A DNA stretch of 64,000 nucleotides from a virus: IMG/VR virus record IMGVR_UViG_3300024520_000047, positions 1 through 64,000 of that record. One strand, 5' to 3'. Positions 1 through 8,300 of the stretch are shown piece by piece. Both the position numbers and the translations under genes were made by a program. The notes under the pieces are model-generated. The model worked only from the letters and a program-made list of their open reading frames with translations, was not told the DNA's origin and ran no database searches. How positions within the stretch are numbered: the first letter of the stretch is position 1; each line of letters starts with the position of its first letter.

Positions 1-64
1 TATTGTATCTTTCGGCAATATCAGACATTACTTCTCCTATATGTTTTGGTTCTCTTTTACTCAT
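1..64 (-). CDS. Partial small protein at left edge
   Basis: Only the first 21 codons lie in the window (MSKREPKHIGEVMSDIAE and onward); the gene runs off the left edge. The start is fixed by an exact junction element ending on its ATG (62-79) and by the typical ATGAGTAAA opening. The REPKxIGEV opening is faintly like the start of DUF721 proteins, but too little is visible to name it. Confidence 0.6.
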   Translation of the reverse strand, partial: MSKREPKHIGEVMSDIAERYN

Positions 65-143
65 CTTTGTTTTGGTTTAGTTAATACTATAGTAGCTATT
101 TATATAACTACTGATTACCTTTTGTTACTGGAGTAGCTATTGA

Positions 144-201
144 TTTTGTAAACATATAAGTATACTTTTTTAGTTTTTTGTAAACGTATATGTATACTTT
201 A
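144..201. repeat. Pair of 26-bp direct repeats (possible operator)
   Basis: Two near-identical 26-mers, TTTTGTAAAC(A/G)TATA(A/T)GTATACTTT and one further base, lie at 144-169 and 176-201, 32 bp apart start to start (about three helical turns). Each holds the palindrome GTATAC. They sit in the largest gap of this cassette, upstream of the edge gene on the minus strand. That position suits a regulator binding site, but this is inference. Confidence 0.5.
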
Positions 202-444
202 GTCTTCTTTGTTTTGGTTTAATAGTTTATTAAAATCTTCTACTATATTACTATAGGCTGTTTTTATTCCACCTTTTAATAACGAATCTCCTATCTGTTT
301 TATCTTAAAAACTTCTAAACAATTAATAACCATAGGAATGTTATTGTCTATTCTATATTGTATATCACCTTTATGTATTGGATCTTGATTAGGTTCCACA
401 TACAAACTTTCAGGATATTTTAATAAAAATTTATTTAATGTCAT
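199..444 (-). CDS. Hypothetical protein, 81 aa
   Basis: Not recognised. A soluble, mixed-charge protein with no membrane segment. Its ATG lies in a junction element (442-459) and overlaps the TGA of the upstream gene. Its own end, LLNQNKED, is translated from a worn junction copy in which the next gene's ATG has been lost, so a gene may once have followed here. Confidence 0.75.
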   Translation of the reverse strand: MTLNKFLLKYPESLYVEPNQDPIHKGDIQYRIDNNIPMVINCLEVFKIKQIGDSLLKGGIKTAYSNIVEDFNKLLNQNKED

Positions 445-620
445 CTTTGTTTTGGTTTAATAAAATTCCACAATTTCTTAAAGAAATCAAATATACGTCT
501 AAACAATGTTCTTTTTGGTGGTGTAACTAAATCATATGATAACAACGTATAATCAGTAATGTTACCATCCTTATCAATATTACCCATACCTCTACTTGCT
601 ATGTGTATTTTCTTACTCAT
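441..620 (-). CDS. Hypothetical protein, 59 aa
   Basis: Begins MSKKIHIASRGMGNIDKDGN and ends WNFIKPKQR; the last residues are the junction element read in its second frame, so the TGA overlaps the next ATG. The C-terminal third is basic and amphipathic (RRIFDFFKKLWNFIK), possibly membrane-associated. No family recognised. Both ends are set by junction elements, which supports a real gene. Confidence 0.7.
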   Translation of the reverse strand: MSKKIHIASRGMGNIDKDGNITDYTLLSYDLVTPPKRTLFRRIFDFFKKLWNFIKPKQR

Positions 621-820
621 CTTTGTTTTGGTTTAAATTCTTCTTTTGGATTTGATAAACAAATATCTGACCATCCACGTTTCAATACTCCATGGTACAA
701 ATACACTTGTCTGATAGTTATAGTTTCTAACCAATACCATCCACCATCAAATCTTTTTGGAAACCACAAGAACTTAGTCTTGTATCTATATTCTCCATCT
801 TTTGGTCTATTAATTTTCAT
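617..820 (-). CDS. Hypothetical protein, 67 aa
   Basis: Basic and rich in aromatic residues (RYKTKFLWFPKRFDGGWYWLETITIRQVYLY in two overlapping stretches), consistent with a small beta-rich fold. Starts in a junction element at 818-835 and ends EEFKPKQR with TGA overlapping the next start. No family recognised. Confidence 0.75.
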   Translation of the reverse strand: MKINRPKDGEYRYKTKFLWFPKRFDGGWYWLETITIRQVYLYHGVLKRGWSDICLSNPKEEFKPKQR

Positions 821-1094
821 CTTTGTTTTGGTTTATTTCTTTAATAGTTAAATTAAACTGTTCTTTTGCGTGATTTAACCCATCTAAATGTATTTGAAAC
901 TCATTCTCGTCCAGCAATTTAGGGTTTATACACTCCACTCTACTTTCACCTTTGATGGGTATAAAATAGGATAAATGTTCTTCCTTATCAGAACTCATTT
1001 TTTTTACTACTTCTTCTATAAAAGTTGGTATCTCACTGTTAATCAAATTACCAGTGTCTATATAATGTACTAAAATTAATTTATCTTTACTCAT
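810..1094 (-). CDS. Hypothetical protein, 94 aa
   Basis: Begins MSKDKLILVHYIDTGNL and ends KEINQNKDEN, so it reads through the junction element and terminates inside the following gene. The opening LILVHYIDTGNL suggests a beta strand at the core of a small alpha/beta fold. Unrecognised. The start is preceded by a junction-like A-rich run ending AAAGATG. Confidence 0.75.
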   Translation of the reverse strand: MSKDKLILVHYIDTGNLINSEIPTFIEEVVKKMSSDKEEHLSYFIPIKGESRVECINPKLLDENEFQIHLDGLNHAKEQFNLTIKEINQNKDEN

Positions 1095-1185
1095 CTTTTT
1101 TTTTCTTATTCTGTCTTTTTAAAAAAATCTCAAATCTATAATCCTCATCGGTTAGATATTTCCATATGTGTTTAATTACTCTCAT
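1087..1185 (-). CDS. Very small protein, 32 aa, ending KKKKDE
   Basis: Sequence starts MRVIKHIWKYLTDEDYRFEI and ends in a lysine run then KDE. The ATG overlaps the TGA of the T9SS-domain gene, and its TAA lies inside the ATGAGTAAA start of the next gene. That is the same coupling seen throughout the cassette. Short, so only moderately certain. Confidence 0.5.
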   Translation of the reverse strand: MRVIKHIWKYLTDEDYRFEIFLKRQNKKKKDE

Positions 1186-1583
1186 CTTATTAATGTTACT
1201 GTTCCTGATTGGGATGTTTTTTTATCTATTTTAAGTTGGTAAACATAGGTTCCAATTGGGCTCGGTTTACCCCTATACGTTCCATCCCAAACTTCATTTA
1301 AATTTGGAGCGGTGAATACTTGTTGACCCCATCGATTATAAATTTCTATTGTGATATGGTTTAACCCCCTACCTATAACTTGAAATGTATCATTTATCCC
1401 ATCATAGTCAGGTGAAAAAACGTTTGGAACAAAAATTGCGTGTTCTTGAGGTACTTTAATGGTATTTGAAATTGAATGGACATGCATTTCATTACTATGA
1501 GCCACTACTCTATAAATGTCATAGTTTTGTCCTAATAAGTTTAAAGATAATAAGGTTAATAGTAGTGTTAATTTATTTTTCAT
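1182..1583 (-). CDS. Secreted stand-alone T9SS type-B sorting domain
   Basis: The first 18 or so residues form a signal peptide (MKNKLTLLLTLLSLNLLGQ). The rest is almost entirely a gliding-motility-associated C-terminal domain (TIGR04131/CHU_C type): PNVFSPDYDGINDTF near residue 53, then IYNRWGQQVF, WDGTYRGKPSPIGTYVYQLKI and a terminal GTVTLIR. In Bacteroidota this domain ends large adhesins and directs them through the type IX secretion system after Sec export. Here no cargo is attached: 133 aa is signal plus about 90 aa of domain. It could occupy the T9SS, decorate the cell surface, or be a remnant of a captured host gene. It sits in a tight operon with thyA upstream. Confidence 0.88.
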   Translation of the reverse strand: MKNKLTLLLTLLSLNLLGQNYDIYRVVAHSNEMHVHSISNTIKVPQEHAIFVPNVFSPDYDGINDTFQVIGRGLNHITIEIYNRWGQQVFTAPNLNEVWDGTYRGKPSPIGTYVYQLKIDKKTSQSGTVTLIR

Positions 1584-1589
1584 TTTTGT

Positions 1590-2657
1590 TTAATTATTTA
1601 ATGGTGCTTTAATTGTTGGGTGTGATTGATAGTTTTCTATTTCAAACTGCTCAACCTCTAAATTTTTGAAACTCTCCATTCCTAAATCATCAACTAAATG
1701 AACAGTATATTTCAATGTTGGTAACTCCATAGGTTCTCTTGTCATCTGTTCCTTAGCTTGTTCAATATGATTCTTATATAAATGAACATCACCCAAAGTA
1801 CCAATCAACTCATCAGGAACCATATTAACTTCTTTAGCTATGATTTCAAGCAGTAAACCATAAGATGCTATGTTAAATGGTAAACCTAAGAATGTATCTA
1901 CTGAACGTTGATTCCACATTAGAGAGATTGCTCTGGTTGGGATGTTATGTTTATCACAATTTTCTTTATGTTTTTCTTCGCCATATCTTTCTATTGTTTG
2001 GGGTACAATGTTTTCTTTATACCCTAACAATTTTACCCTCTCTTCCAAACTCAACTCTCTTGTATAAAACTGAAAGAAGTTATGACAAGGTGGAAGTGTC
2101 ATTTGGTCTAACTCACCTACGTTCCAAGCTGATACAATATTTCTTCTAGAATCTGGGTCTGTTTTTAGTAGATTGATTGAGTTTTGGATTTGGTCTGTTT
2201 TTTCTATCCAAACAGCTGAATTGTCTTTTTTAAGCGTTTCCCAATCCCTCCATTGTTTACCATAGATAGGACCTAAATCACCCCACTTCTTAGCGAATTC
2301 ATCATCTGTTTTGATTTTTTCAATAAATGCCTCTTCCTTTGTTATAAATGGACCCCATTCAATTTCTCCGTTATGTTTTTCATAATTCTTTATGGCATCC
2401 CCATTCCAAATATGACAATTATTATCAACAAGGTATTTGATGTTTGTGTCACCACGTAAGAACCATAACAATTCTGTTACAATTCCCTTAAAATACATTT
2501 TCTTTGTTGTTAGTAGAGGATATCCTTCTGACATATCGTGTCTGATTTGTCTTCCAAACACAGATAATGTTCCAGTACCAGTTCGGTCTTGTTTCTCTAC
2601 TCCATTGTCAAGGATATCTTGTAATAGTTCTTGATATTGTTTATCTAGATTGTTCAT
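1590..2657 (-). CDS. thyA: Thymidylate synthase ThyA
   Basis: Converts dUMP to dTMP using methylene-tetrahydrofolate, feeding phage DNA synthesis. Visible signatures are the N-terminal RTGTGTLSVFG, the active-site region LPPCHNFFQFY (catalytic Cys), MWNQRSVDTFLGLPFNIASYG and the C-terminal GDVHLYKNHIEQ. At 355 aa it is longer than the usual 264, with extra residues before and just after the catalytic Cys region (about 205-245). The start overlaps the stop of the 67-aa gene upstream (LKPNKR-stop), at a junction-like AAACCAAATAAAAGATG. Confidence 0.96.
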   Translation of the reverse strand: MNNLDKQYQELLQDILDNGVEKQDRTGTGTLSVFGRQIRHDMSEGYPLLTTKKMYFKGIVTELLWFLRGDTNIKYLVDNNCHIWNGDAIKNYEKHNGEIEWGPFITKEEAFIEKIKTDDEFAKKWGDLGPIYGKQWRDWETLKKDNSAVWIEKTDQIQNSINLLKTDPDSRRNIVSAWNVGELDQMTLPPCHNFFQFYTRELSLEERVKLLGYKENIVPQTIERYGEEKHKENCDKHNIPTRAISLMWNQRSVDTFLGLPFNIASYGLLLEIIAKEVNMVPDELIGTLGDVHLYKNHIEQAKEQMTREPMELPTLKYTVHLVDDLGMESFKNLEVEQFEIENYQSHPTIKAPLNN

Positions 2658-2857
2658 CTTTTATTTGGTTTGAGGTTAGTTCTATAAATTTGCCATGCTA
2701 GTTGTGTTGGTTCTATCCCAAATTCTTTTAATTCTTCTTTAAAAGTTATTAAATAAAATTTTAATTCTATTAATTGCCTTTCCCCTTGGAATTGTTGGAG
2801 GATGGTTTTTATTTGGTCTTGATTTATAATTTCGTTTAACTCACTTCTATTTTCCAT
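2654..2857 (-). CDS. Hypothetical helical protein, 67 aa
   Basis: Predicted mostly helical with many Glu and Gln (LNEIINQDQIKTILQQFQ). Ends TNLKPNKR with TGA overlapping the thyA ATG, so the two are translationally coupled. No family recognised. Confidence 0.7.
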   Translation of the reverse strand: MENRSELNEIINQDQIKTILQQFQGERQLIELKFYLITFKEELKEFGIEPTQLAWQIYRTNLKPNKR

Positions 2858-2859
2858 AA

Positions 2860-3417
2860 TTATACTCTTTTAGAATGTCCAACTATTTGGTAAAAATCTC
2901 TTTTACCCCCACAATAATCTTTAACTAAACATAACAATCCTTTAAACATAAAAGCCCCTGTAGTTTGTTTTTCACATTTACTAAATAATTCTATCAATGT
3001 AGTTAACATTTTAATAGAATAATAACCTGAATTATCTAATTCTCCAAACATATCTACAGCTCGTGAAACATACGTTAAAGTATATGTTTGTCTTTCTTGT
3101 TGGGTCTGGAATGGTGTTATTACATCATACATATTTAATAAATATTCCATATAACTCTGTACTAACTCTTTATCGTATTCACATTTAACTAAAAGGTCTA
3201 CTATCCAATGTGTATGTGAAGGTGTTCTTAATCGTTTTCCTGGTGTTTTATATTTTACTATAAAATCTAAATCTGGTTTTTCCCCCCTATATCCTTGATA
3301 GATAGCTACAAGAGTATCGTCCTCCATTGTCCAATAACTTAGTGGGTAACTACGACGGTCTTCGTTTTTTATTTTATATGATAAATCCATAAAAGAAATA
3401 TAATAACTTTTTATCAA
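2860..3417 (-). CDS. Hypothetical protein, 185 aa
   Basis: Soluble, rich in aromatic residues and Cys. The N-terminal half (SYWTMEDDTLVAIYQGYRGEKPDLDFIVKY) looks like an alpha/beta fold and the C-terminal half is helical. A second start (MDLSYKIKN, at about 3390) is possible and better conserved-looking. First gene of the minus operon leading to thyA, transcribed away from the plus-strand gene at 3481. Not recognised. Confidence 0.75.
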   Translation of the reverse strand: MIKSYYISFMDLSYKIKNEDRRSYPLSYWTMEDDTLVAIYQGYRGEKPDLDFIVKYKTPGKRLRTPSHTHWIVDLLVKCEYDKELVQSYMEYLLNMYDVITPFQTQQERQTYTLTYVSRAVDMFGELDNSGYYSIKMLTTLIELFSKCEKQTTGAFMFKGLLCLVKDYCGGKRDFYQIVGHSKRV

Positions 3418-3426
3418 TAATTCAAA

Positions 3427-3458
3427 TTTGTTTATATAAAAAATTTTTATTATCTTTG
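3427..3458 (+). promoter_or_regulatory. Bacteroidota-type promoter (-33/-7)
   Basis: TTTG at 3427-3430, a 20-bp spacer, then TATCTTTG at 3451-3458, an exact match to TAnnTTTG. It drives the plus-strand gene at 3481 with a leader of about 20 nt. Confidence 0.75.
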
Positions 3459-3480
3459 TAATAAGATAATACCTTCAACT

Positions 3481-3801
3481 ATGAAAAAATTAAAAGGGGA
3501 AAGTTTTAAAACAACTAATATAATAATAAAAATTAGTGCACTTAAATTATTAGTATGGTCAAAAATTCCTACTAAACGTAAACCAAGTCAGGTAGATATT
3601 GGAAATAGGGTGTGGATAGCTGGTGACACTTCTACCAAAAAAACTAAACTTTTAAGAGTCCATAAAAAAGGAGAACCACAATGGCCTAGGTTTGGTGGTT
3701 ATACGGTAATAACCGAAACTGGACTAATGAGAGATTTACATCAACGAGCTGTTAGACTTCATCCTAGTAATTTTATCAAGAAAAGAAAATCTAAACGTTA
3801 A
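3481..3801 (+). CDS. Small basic hypothetical protein, 106 aa
   Basis: Highly basic (many Lys and Arg), with a central beta-rich stretch (VDIGNRVWIAGDTSTKKTKL, then KGEPQWPRFGGYTVI) that resembles a small SH3-like barrel. Nucleic-acid binding is plausible but inferred from charge only. It has its own promoter and is one of few plus-strand genes in the left 45 kb. Its 3' end overlaps the convergent membrane gene by 11 nt. Confidence 0.75.
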   Translation: MKKLKGESFKTTNIIIKISALKLLVWSKIPTKRKPSQVDIGNRVWIAGDTSTKKTKLLRVHKKGEPQWPRFGGYTVITETGLMRDLHQRAVRLHPSNFIKKRKSKR

Positions 3802-3988
3802 AATATTTTTTCTTGATAAAATCAAAAGTTCTTTTACTAGCAACCAATGGCCACAACATTGCACTAAAAAAAGTTTCTAACACATTATTGTATTTATTTT
3901 TAAAAAAATACACATCGGCCACTACCCACAATAGCCCTTTCACAATGTAAGCCACACATAAGAATAATACCATCATTAAGATATCCAC
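3791..3988 (-). CDS. Small membrane protein, 65 aa
   Basis: Starts with GTG (read as Met). One strong N-terminal membrane segment (ILMMVLFLCVAYIVKGLLWVV) and a second weaker one (ETFFSAMLWPLVAS), then a basic tail. Follows the 27-aa membrane ORF by 2 nt. Function unknown. Confidence 0.65.
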   Translation of the reverse strand: MDILMMVLFLCVAYIVKGLLWVVADVYFFKNKYNNVLETFFSAMLWPLVASKRTFDFIKKKYFNV

Positions 3989-3990
3989 AA

Positions 3991-4074
3991 TTAATCTTTA
4001 TTTATTCGTCTATTGACATACATAAGTAATAGGCCTACCCCAAACAAAACAATAATTACAATTATATTAACCAT
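3991..4074 (-). CDS. Single-span micro-protein, 27 aa
   Basis: MVNIIVIIVLFGVGLLLMYV followed by NRRINKD: one transmembrane helix plus a positively charged end. Its ATG overlaps the stop of the 58-aa gene upstream. The length makes it tentative, but the coupling and position match neighbouring real genes. Confidence 0.5.
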   Translation of the reverse strand: MVNIIVIIVLFGVGLLLMYVNRRINKD

Positions 4075-4243
4075 TTGATTTTAATATTCTACTATAGGCT
4101 TCTTCCCATTTATCCCTAATTTCTTTATGTGAAAATTCTTTTTCACTATCTAATTGTTTTAACATATTAAAAAATTCTTCCTTTTTATCTATACTATTAA
4201 TTTGTTCTGTAATTATAAAAAAAAAATCATCCCAATGTCCCAT
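4067..4243 (-). CDS. Hypothetical protein, 58 aa
   Basis: Begins MGHWDDFFFIITEQINSIDK and is helical and acidic. Its ATG shares bases with the TAA of the 80-aa gene upstream (TAATG), and its end overlaps the next small gene. No family recognised. Confidence 0.7.
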   Translation of the reverse strand: MGHWDDFFFIITEQINSIDKKEEFFNMLKQLDSEKEFSHKEIRDKWEEAYSRILKSNG

Positions 4244-4485
4244 TATTTTTTTTCTTTTTCACATTTTATTTCATAAGGATTTTTTAGTGGTTCTTGGGTT
4301 GGGATTGGGATTGATAAATCATGCATTCTTTTTACTACCGCCCCATCAAAAGGCTTTTCTACTTTTTTATCAAATTTAACCGTATTAAGTGTATCTTCTA
4401 TCATATCCCACGTTTTTTTGGTGGGTATGAATTGGGTGGAGTCTACTATTCCCTTTAACCAAAAAACAAATTCATTTGCCGTCAT
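4243..4485 (-). CDS. Conserved phage-type small protein, 80 aa
   Basis: The opening MTANEFVFWLKGIVDSTQ resembles a small protein common in tailed phages (MxANEFxxWLxG start) with no known function. The central part is helical and the C terminus is Lys/Glu rich. ATGA overlap with the 55-aa membrane gene upstream. Confidence 0.75.
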   Translation of the reverse strand: MTANEFVFWLKGIVDSTQFIPTKKTWDMIEDTLNTVKFDKKVEKPFDGAVVKRMHDLSIPIPTQEPLKNPYEIKCEKEKK

Positions 4486-4649
4486 ATCTTTAATTTTTTT
4501 AATAACGGTAACCCCATTATTGATTCATATAGTAATTGTATTGTTACCTTTATTATAATAAACGGTAATGAAATTCCTACAATAACTAAACATAAAACTA
4601 TCTGGATAAAAAAAGAAATTAATTCTAGTATAGCCTTTATTATTTTCAT
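4482..4649 (-). CDS. Membrane protein, 55 aa
   Basis: Begins MKIIKAILELISFF; hydrophobic across residues 6-40 (one long or two short membrane helices) with a basic end (LLKKLKI). Its ATG overlaps the TGA of the gene before it, and its TGA overlaps the next ATG. Being next to another membrane ORF with a ParB-like neighbour gives no clear function. Confidence 0.65.
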   Translation of the reverse strand: MKIIKAILELISFFIQIVLCLVIVGISLPFIIIKVTIQLLYESIMGLPLLKKLKI

Positions 4650-4861
4650 CGTGGCAATATTCTAGTCACTTCTTCATTTATTTGATTTAAAATCTTATTA
4701 TAGTAGTCTACTTTTTTTTGATTTTTACTATCATACTTTATAAGTGTTGCCGATTTGGATTGTTCCTCTAGGGATATTTGAGGTAGAGCCTTAATATGTT
4801 GGGTCACAGTGTCATGTTTTTTCATCAACCATGTATAATATTCTGCTTTAGTTTTTTTCAT
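4646..4861 (-). CDS. Hypothetical protein, 71 aa
   Basis: Lys-rich, helical (KKTKAEYYTWLMKKHDTVTQH; later VDYYNKILNQINEEVTRILPR), probably a small coiled coil. Stop overlaps the following ATG. No family recognised. Confidence 0.7.
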   Translation of the reverse strand: MKKTKAEYYTWLMKKHDTVTQHIKALPQISLEEQSKSATLIKYDSKNQKKVDYYNKILNQINEEVTRILPR

Positions 4862-5334
4862 TTGTTACTTTTTAATTTATTAAATGGTTTATTAATTTTT
4901 AATTCTTTTTTTAATGTTTGGTTTTTTTTATTTATTTTAGTGATATATTCTGATATCTCAAATTCTGTTTTAGTTCTTAGTCGTGAATAAACTTTTATGT
5001 GGTCTAACGGTGTAAGAGAGGTAGCTAAAAAATATAATCTATGTGTACCATCTCTAATAATATATTCACTTTCACCCCACTCATTAATATCGTGTGTCTG
5101 GATTACCCTTATCTCTCTTACAATTCCTATTCTTTTAATTCTGGATTCTAATCGTTCCCACTTATAACCTTTTTCTTTTTCTTTAATATAACGTTCTTTT
5201 AATTTTTTTTTATTAAAATTTTTAATTTGTCTTAATCTAATTTTTTTAATTTTATATTTAAAATTAAAAAACATGTAAATTTTATAAAAAAATGCCCCAA
5301 TAATTATTAAACTGTCTTTTAAATACTCTAACAT
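4858..5334 (-). CDS. Membrane-anchored ParB-like domain protein
   Basis: N-terminal hydrophobic segment (residues 8-25, LIIIGAFFYKIYMFF), then a very basic linker. A ParB/sulfiredoxin-like domain follows at about 35-125: RLRQIKNF, an Arg-rich helix, GIVREIRVI and YIIRDGTHRLYFLA, the last matching the GxHR signature of the family. ParB-like domains bind or cut nucleic acid or use NTP. A membrane-tethered form is unusual, and the function is not clear. A TATTTAGA box lies close upstream of the start. Confidence 0.6.
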   Translation of the reverse strand: MLEYLKDSLIIIGAFFYKIYMFFNFKYKIKKIRLRQIKNFNKKKLKERYIKEKEKGYKWERLESRIKRIGIVREIRVIQTHDINEWGESEYIIRDGTHRLYFLATSLTPLDHIKVYSRLRTKTEFEISEYITKINKKNQTLKKELKINKPFNKLKSNK

Positions 5335-5365
5335 TTTCTAAATATATAGAAGAAAAGAATTTTGT

Positions 5366-8300
5366 CTACTCTTCGTCCCATTCAATTTCGTCGGATTCTC
5401 TAGGCCAACTATAAGGAATATCGGTTCCCGGTCTAATATCCTGACTCCCATAAGAATCTTGTTGTCTTTTCCATGGATGTCCGGGGTCTCTATTAATAAC
5501 GGCATTCTCTAAACCAAATAATTTAGCTAATTCCTTCATTTCATCTTTTAGGGTATTAAATCTTTCTCTCCATGAAGTTTCATAAACCTTCCCATCTGGA
5601 TTAATATAATCCGAGTCTCTTCTATTATAGTCTTCAACTGCTTCAGGATGTAACTCTGCGAAGTCTTCCTCATACCTATAAAAGTCGGGCCATTTTGCAT
5701 GGTATCCTATATCTCTCATAGGTATTTCTTCCATGGAGTAAGGGTCATCCAACTTCCCCACTATATCATTCCCCCAATCATCATACTCCTCTTTTTTCTT
5801 ATAAAACTTTAAGATGTCCTTCCAAATATTATCCGCCGTTACACTATCGTCGAGTACTGGAACATAAACATCAATGCGTGCTTCGCCTGGCATATTCCCC
5901 GGCACCGTACTTAGATAATAATCAAACCCCAAAAAATTAAATGGAGAATTCTTCACCAAATAATTGTTCAATGCGGTCACTGGTTCCTGTGGTGTCGGGT
6001 CCACATTCATAGCATAATGTTGTTTACCTCTTCTAATGGACCATGGTGGTTCACCTTTGGGGTGGTCTAGTTCTTGCTTTTTGTTGTCTCTATTAAAGGG
6101 AAAATCCTGTTCATTCAATTCTTCTCTTCTAAAGGTGGGATTATAAATCCATGTATCAGTGGGGTATATTCTTTTCTCTCTTCCCATCCATTTGTTTACT
6201 GCTGTCCCAAACCTCTTATCTTCGTCGGTGAGGCCTATAGGTTCTATTTCATAATATTTTAAATCAGCATCAGGACCTTCCCAGTTTTCGGGTTGTCGAA
6301 ATTTAATAGCCGTAACCACATAAGGTTCATATAAGTCAGGTTTTCTTCCCCCTGTCGTATATTTTCTTCTCCACCCTATACTCTCTATTACCATTATCTC
6401 ATCTCCTATCATTAATTGTGGGTTTACTTTATCTTGAGATTGTTCATTTAATTCTTCTCCTCTAGAGTCTGGTCTTAACATCCATGTGTCGTTAGGATAA
6501 AGATGTGTCAATCTCCTCCATCCTCCACCCGCCCTTAAATCGGCTTGCATTTCTTCAGGGGTCAATTCTTTACGTTCTATTTCATAATGTACGTATTTGT
6601 CGTTAAAGGTATTGTTTTTTATTGATTCTTTGATTTTCACTACTACATAAGGGACATATATTTCTGGTGGGTTGAAACTTGCTCCTTCAGGTTGGTTGTG
6701 TTGAAGTACGAGTATCTCATCTCCTATCATTAATTGGGGATTAAGTTTATCTTTAGTATGTTCTTGTAATACTTCGGGGTCTTCTACTTTTACCCATTTA
6801 TCAAAATAGGGTGCAATCACTTTATAACCTACCCTTCTCCCTTCTGTGTATCTCAATAACTCGTCCTCATCTTTCTTATCCATTAACAACCATAATAGTT
6901 GGGTACCTTCATCTATGTCGAGACCAGACCCTTCATATCCTCTAGTCCAGCCATATCTGGGACTACCTCCACCTCTTCCCTCTGTACTCCACTTCATTTC
7001 CTCATTCTCATCTATTACAGTATAAGTGTGATATAACTTGGGGAATCTTTCAGAAGTAATAATCTGCATACCATTCATAAACTCCCGTCTTTGGTCACTA
7101 TCTTCATCTACATCTATAACCTTAATTTTATCACCCGGTTTTAAAGGAGGATTAACTTCTACTTTCTTACTATCTTGTTCTTGTAAAGATGGTGGTGTGG
7201 GGGACATAATGTACCTCACTTCATTAGGATACAACCAACGAAAATCGTACCCACCTTTTTTGTGTGACTTCTTCCACTTGTTAATTTCAGATAACGGTAA
7301 AAGAAGATATCTCTTCCCTCGTTCCTCCACTCTTTTTCCGTATGCCCGTTCCCTCCCGTGTTCCTCCGTTTCTGGCGTTTTTTGTATAATCCTATAAGGG
7401 ACGAATAAGTCTGGTTGTGTAGTATGGGTTTCTATGTCATCTCGATGGTACCAACCCCTTCCTTCGTGCCACTTAAACCCCATTAACTCTGCAGTCTCTT
7501 CATAATTATGCCAATCTCCTTGCAAGGTATCTTTGACTTCCTGATTCTCCATAAATTCCTTTATTTCGTCGTCCGTCATATATTCAACATCTGGGTCTTC
7601 ATATGCCACTACCGTTATCGTATCTCCCACATTTATGTAGGGATTAACTTTTTCTTGATGTTCTTGTAAAGATTTTGGGGTGGGGGGAGAAATGATGTAT
7701 TTTTCTTCCGAAGGGTACAGCCAACGATAATCTAATCCCTTCACTCGTCCAGAGGCCCATATCTCCCTCTTTTCGTCCTCATGTTCTTCCACTTCAGGTA
7801 GTGTTAAAAGAAGATATCTCATCACATCTCCTTCTTTCCATCCTATTTCTACTTTTTGTACAATCCTATAGGGTACGAATAAGTCTGGATTCTGGTCATT
7901 TAACTCCTTTTTATGATACCATCCCTTACCTGGCCATCGTGTATAGCCCATTAACTCTGCAGTCTCTTCAAAATTATGCCAATCTCCTTCCAATGTATCT
8001 TGGAGGTCCTGATTCTCCATAAATTCCTTTATTTCGTCGTCTGTCATATATTCAACATCTGGGTCTTCATGTGCAATTACAGTTACAGTGTCCCCTACAT
8101 CAATTGGGGGATTAACTTTTTCTTCCTGTTCTTGTAATATTTCTTCTTCCTTATTTACTATTATCCATTGGTAAGGGCCTGATGCCTTTAATTCTTCCTT
8201 TCCGTCCTTTTCCCACTCTTGCCTTCTCCCCCTCTTTCTTTCTTCTCTACTTATTCCATATCCCCATATATCTCCTTTTATTTCTCCTTTCCATGGGTCT

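Larger units (their letters stand above)
62..835 (-). promoter_or_regulatory. Gene-junction element, cluster 1
   Basis: On the minus strand the sequence AAACCAAAACAAAGATG recurs at 62-79, 442-459, 618-635 and 818-835, with a worn copy at about 204-219 that lacks the ATG. Each copy's ATG is a gene start. Each copy ends the upstream gene in one of three ways: an early TAA, a TGA overlapping the ATG (FKPKQR-stop), or readthrough as NQNKDE to a stop just inside the next gene. The A-rich stretch before ATG suits Bacteroidota translation without a Shine-Dalgarno. Confidence 0.8.
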
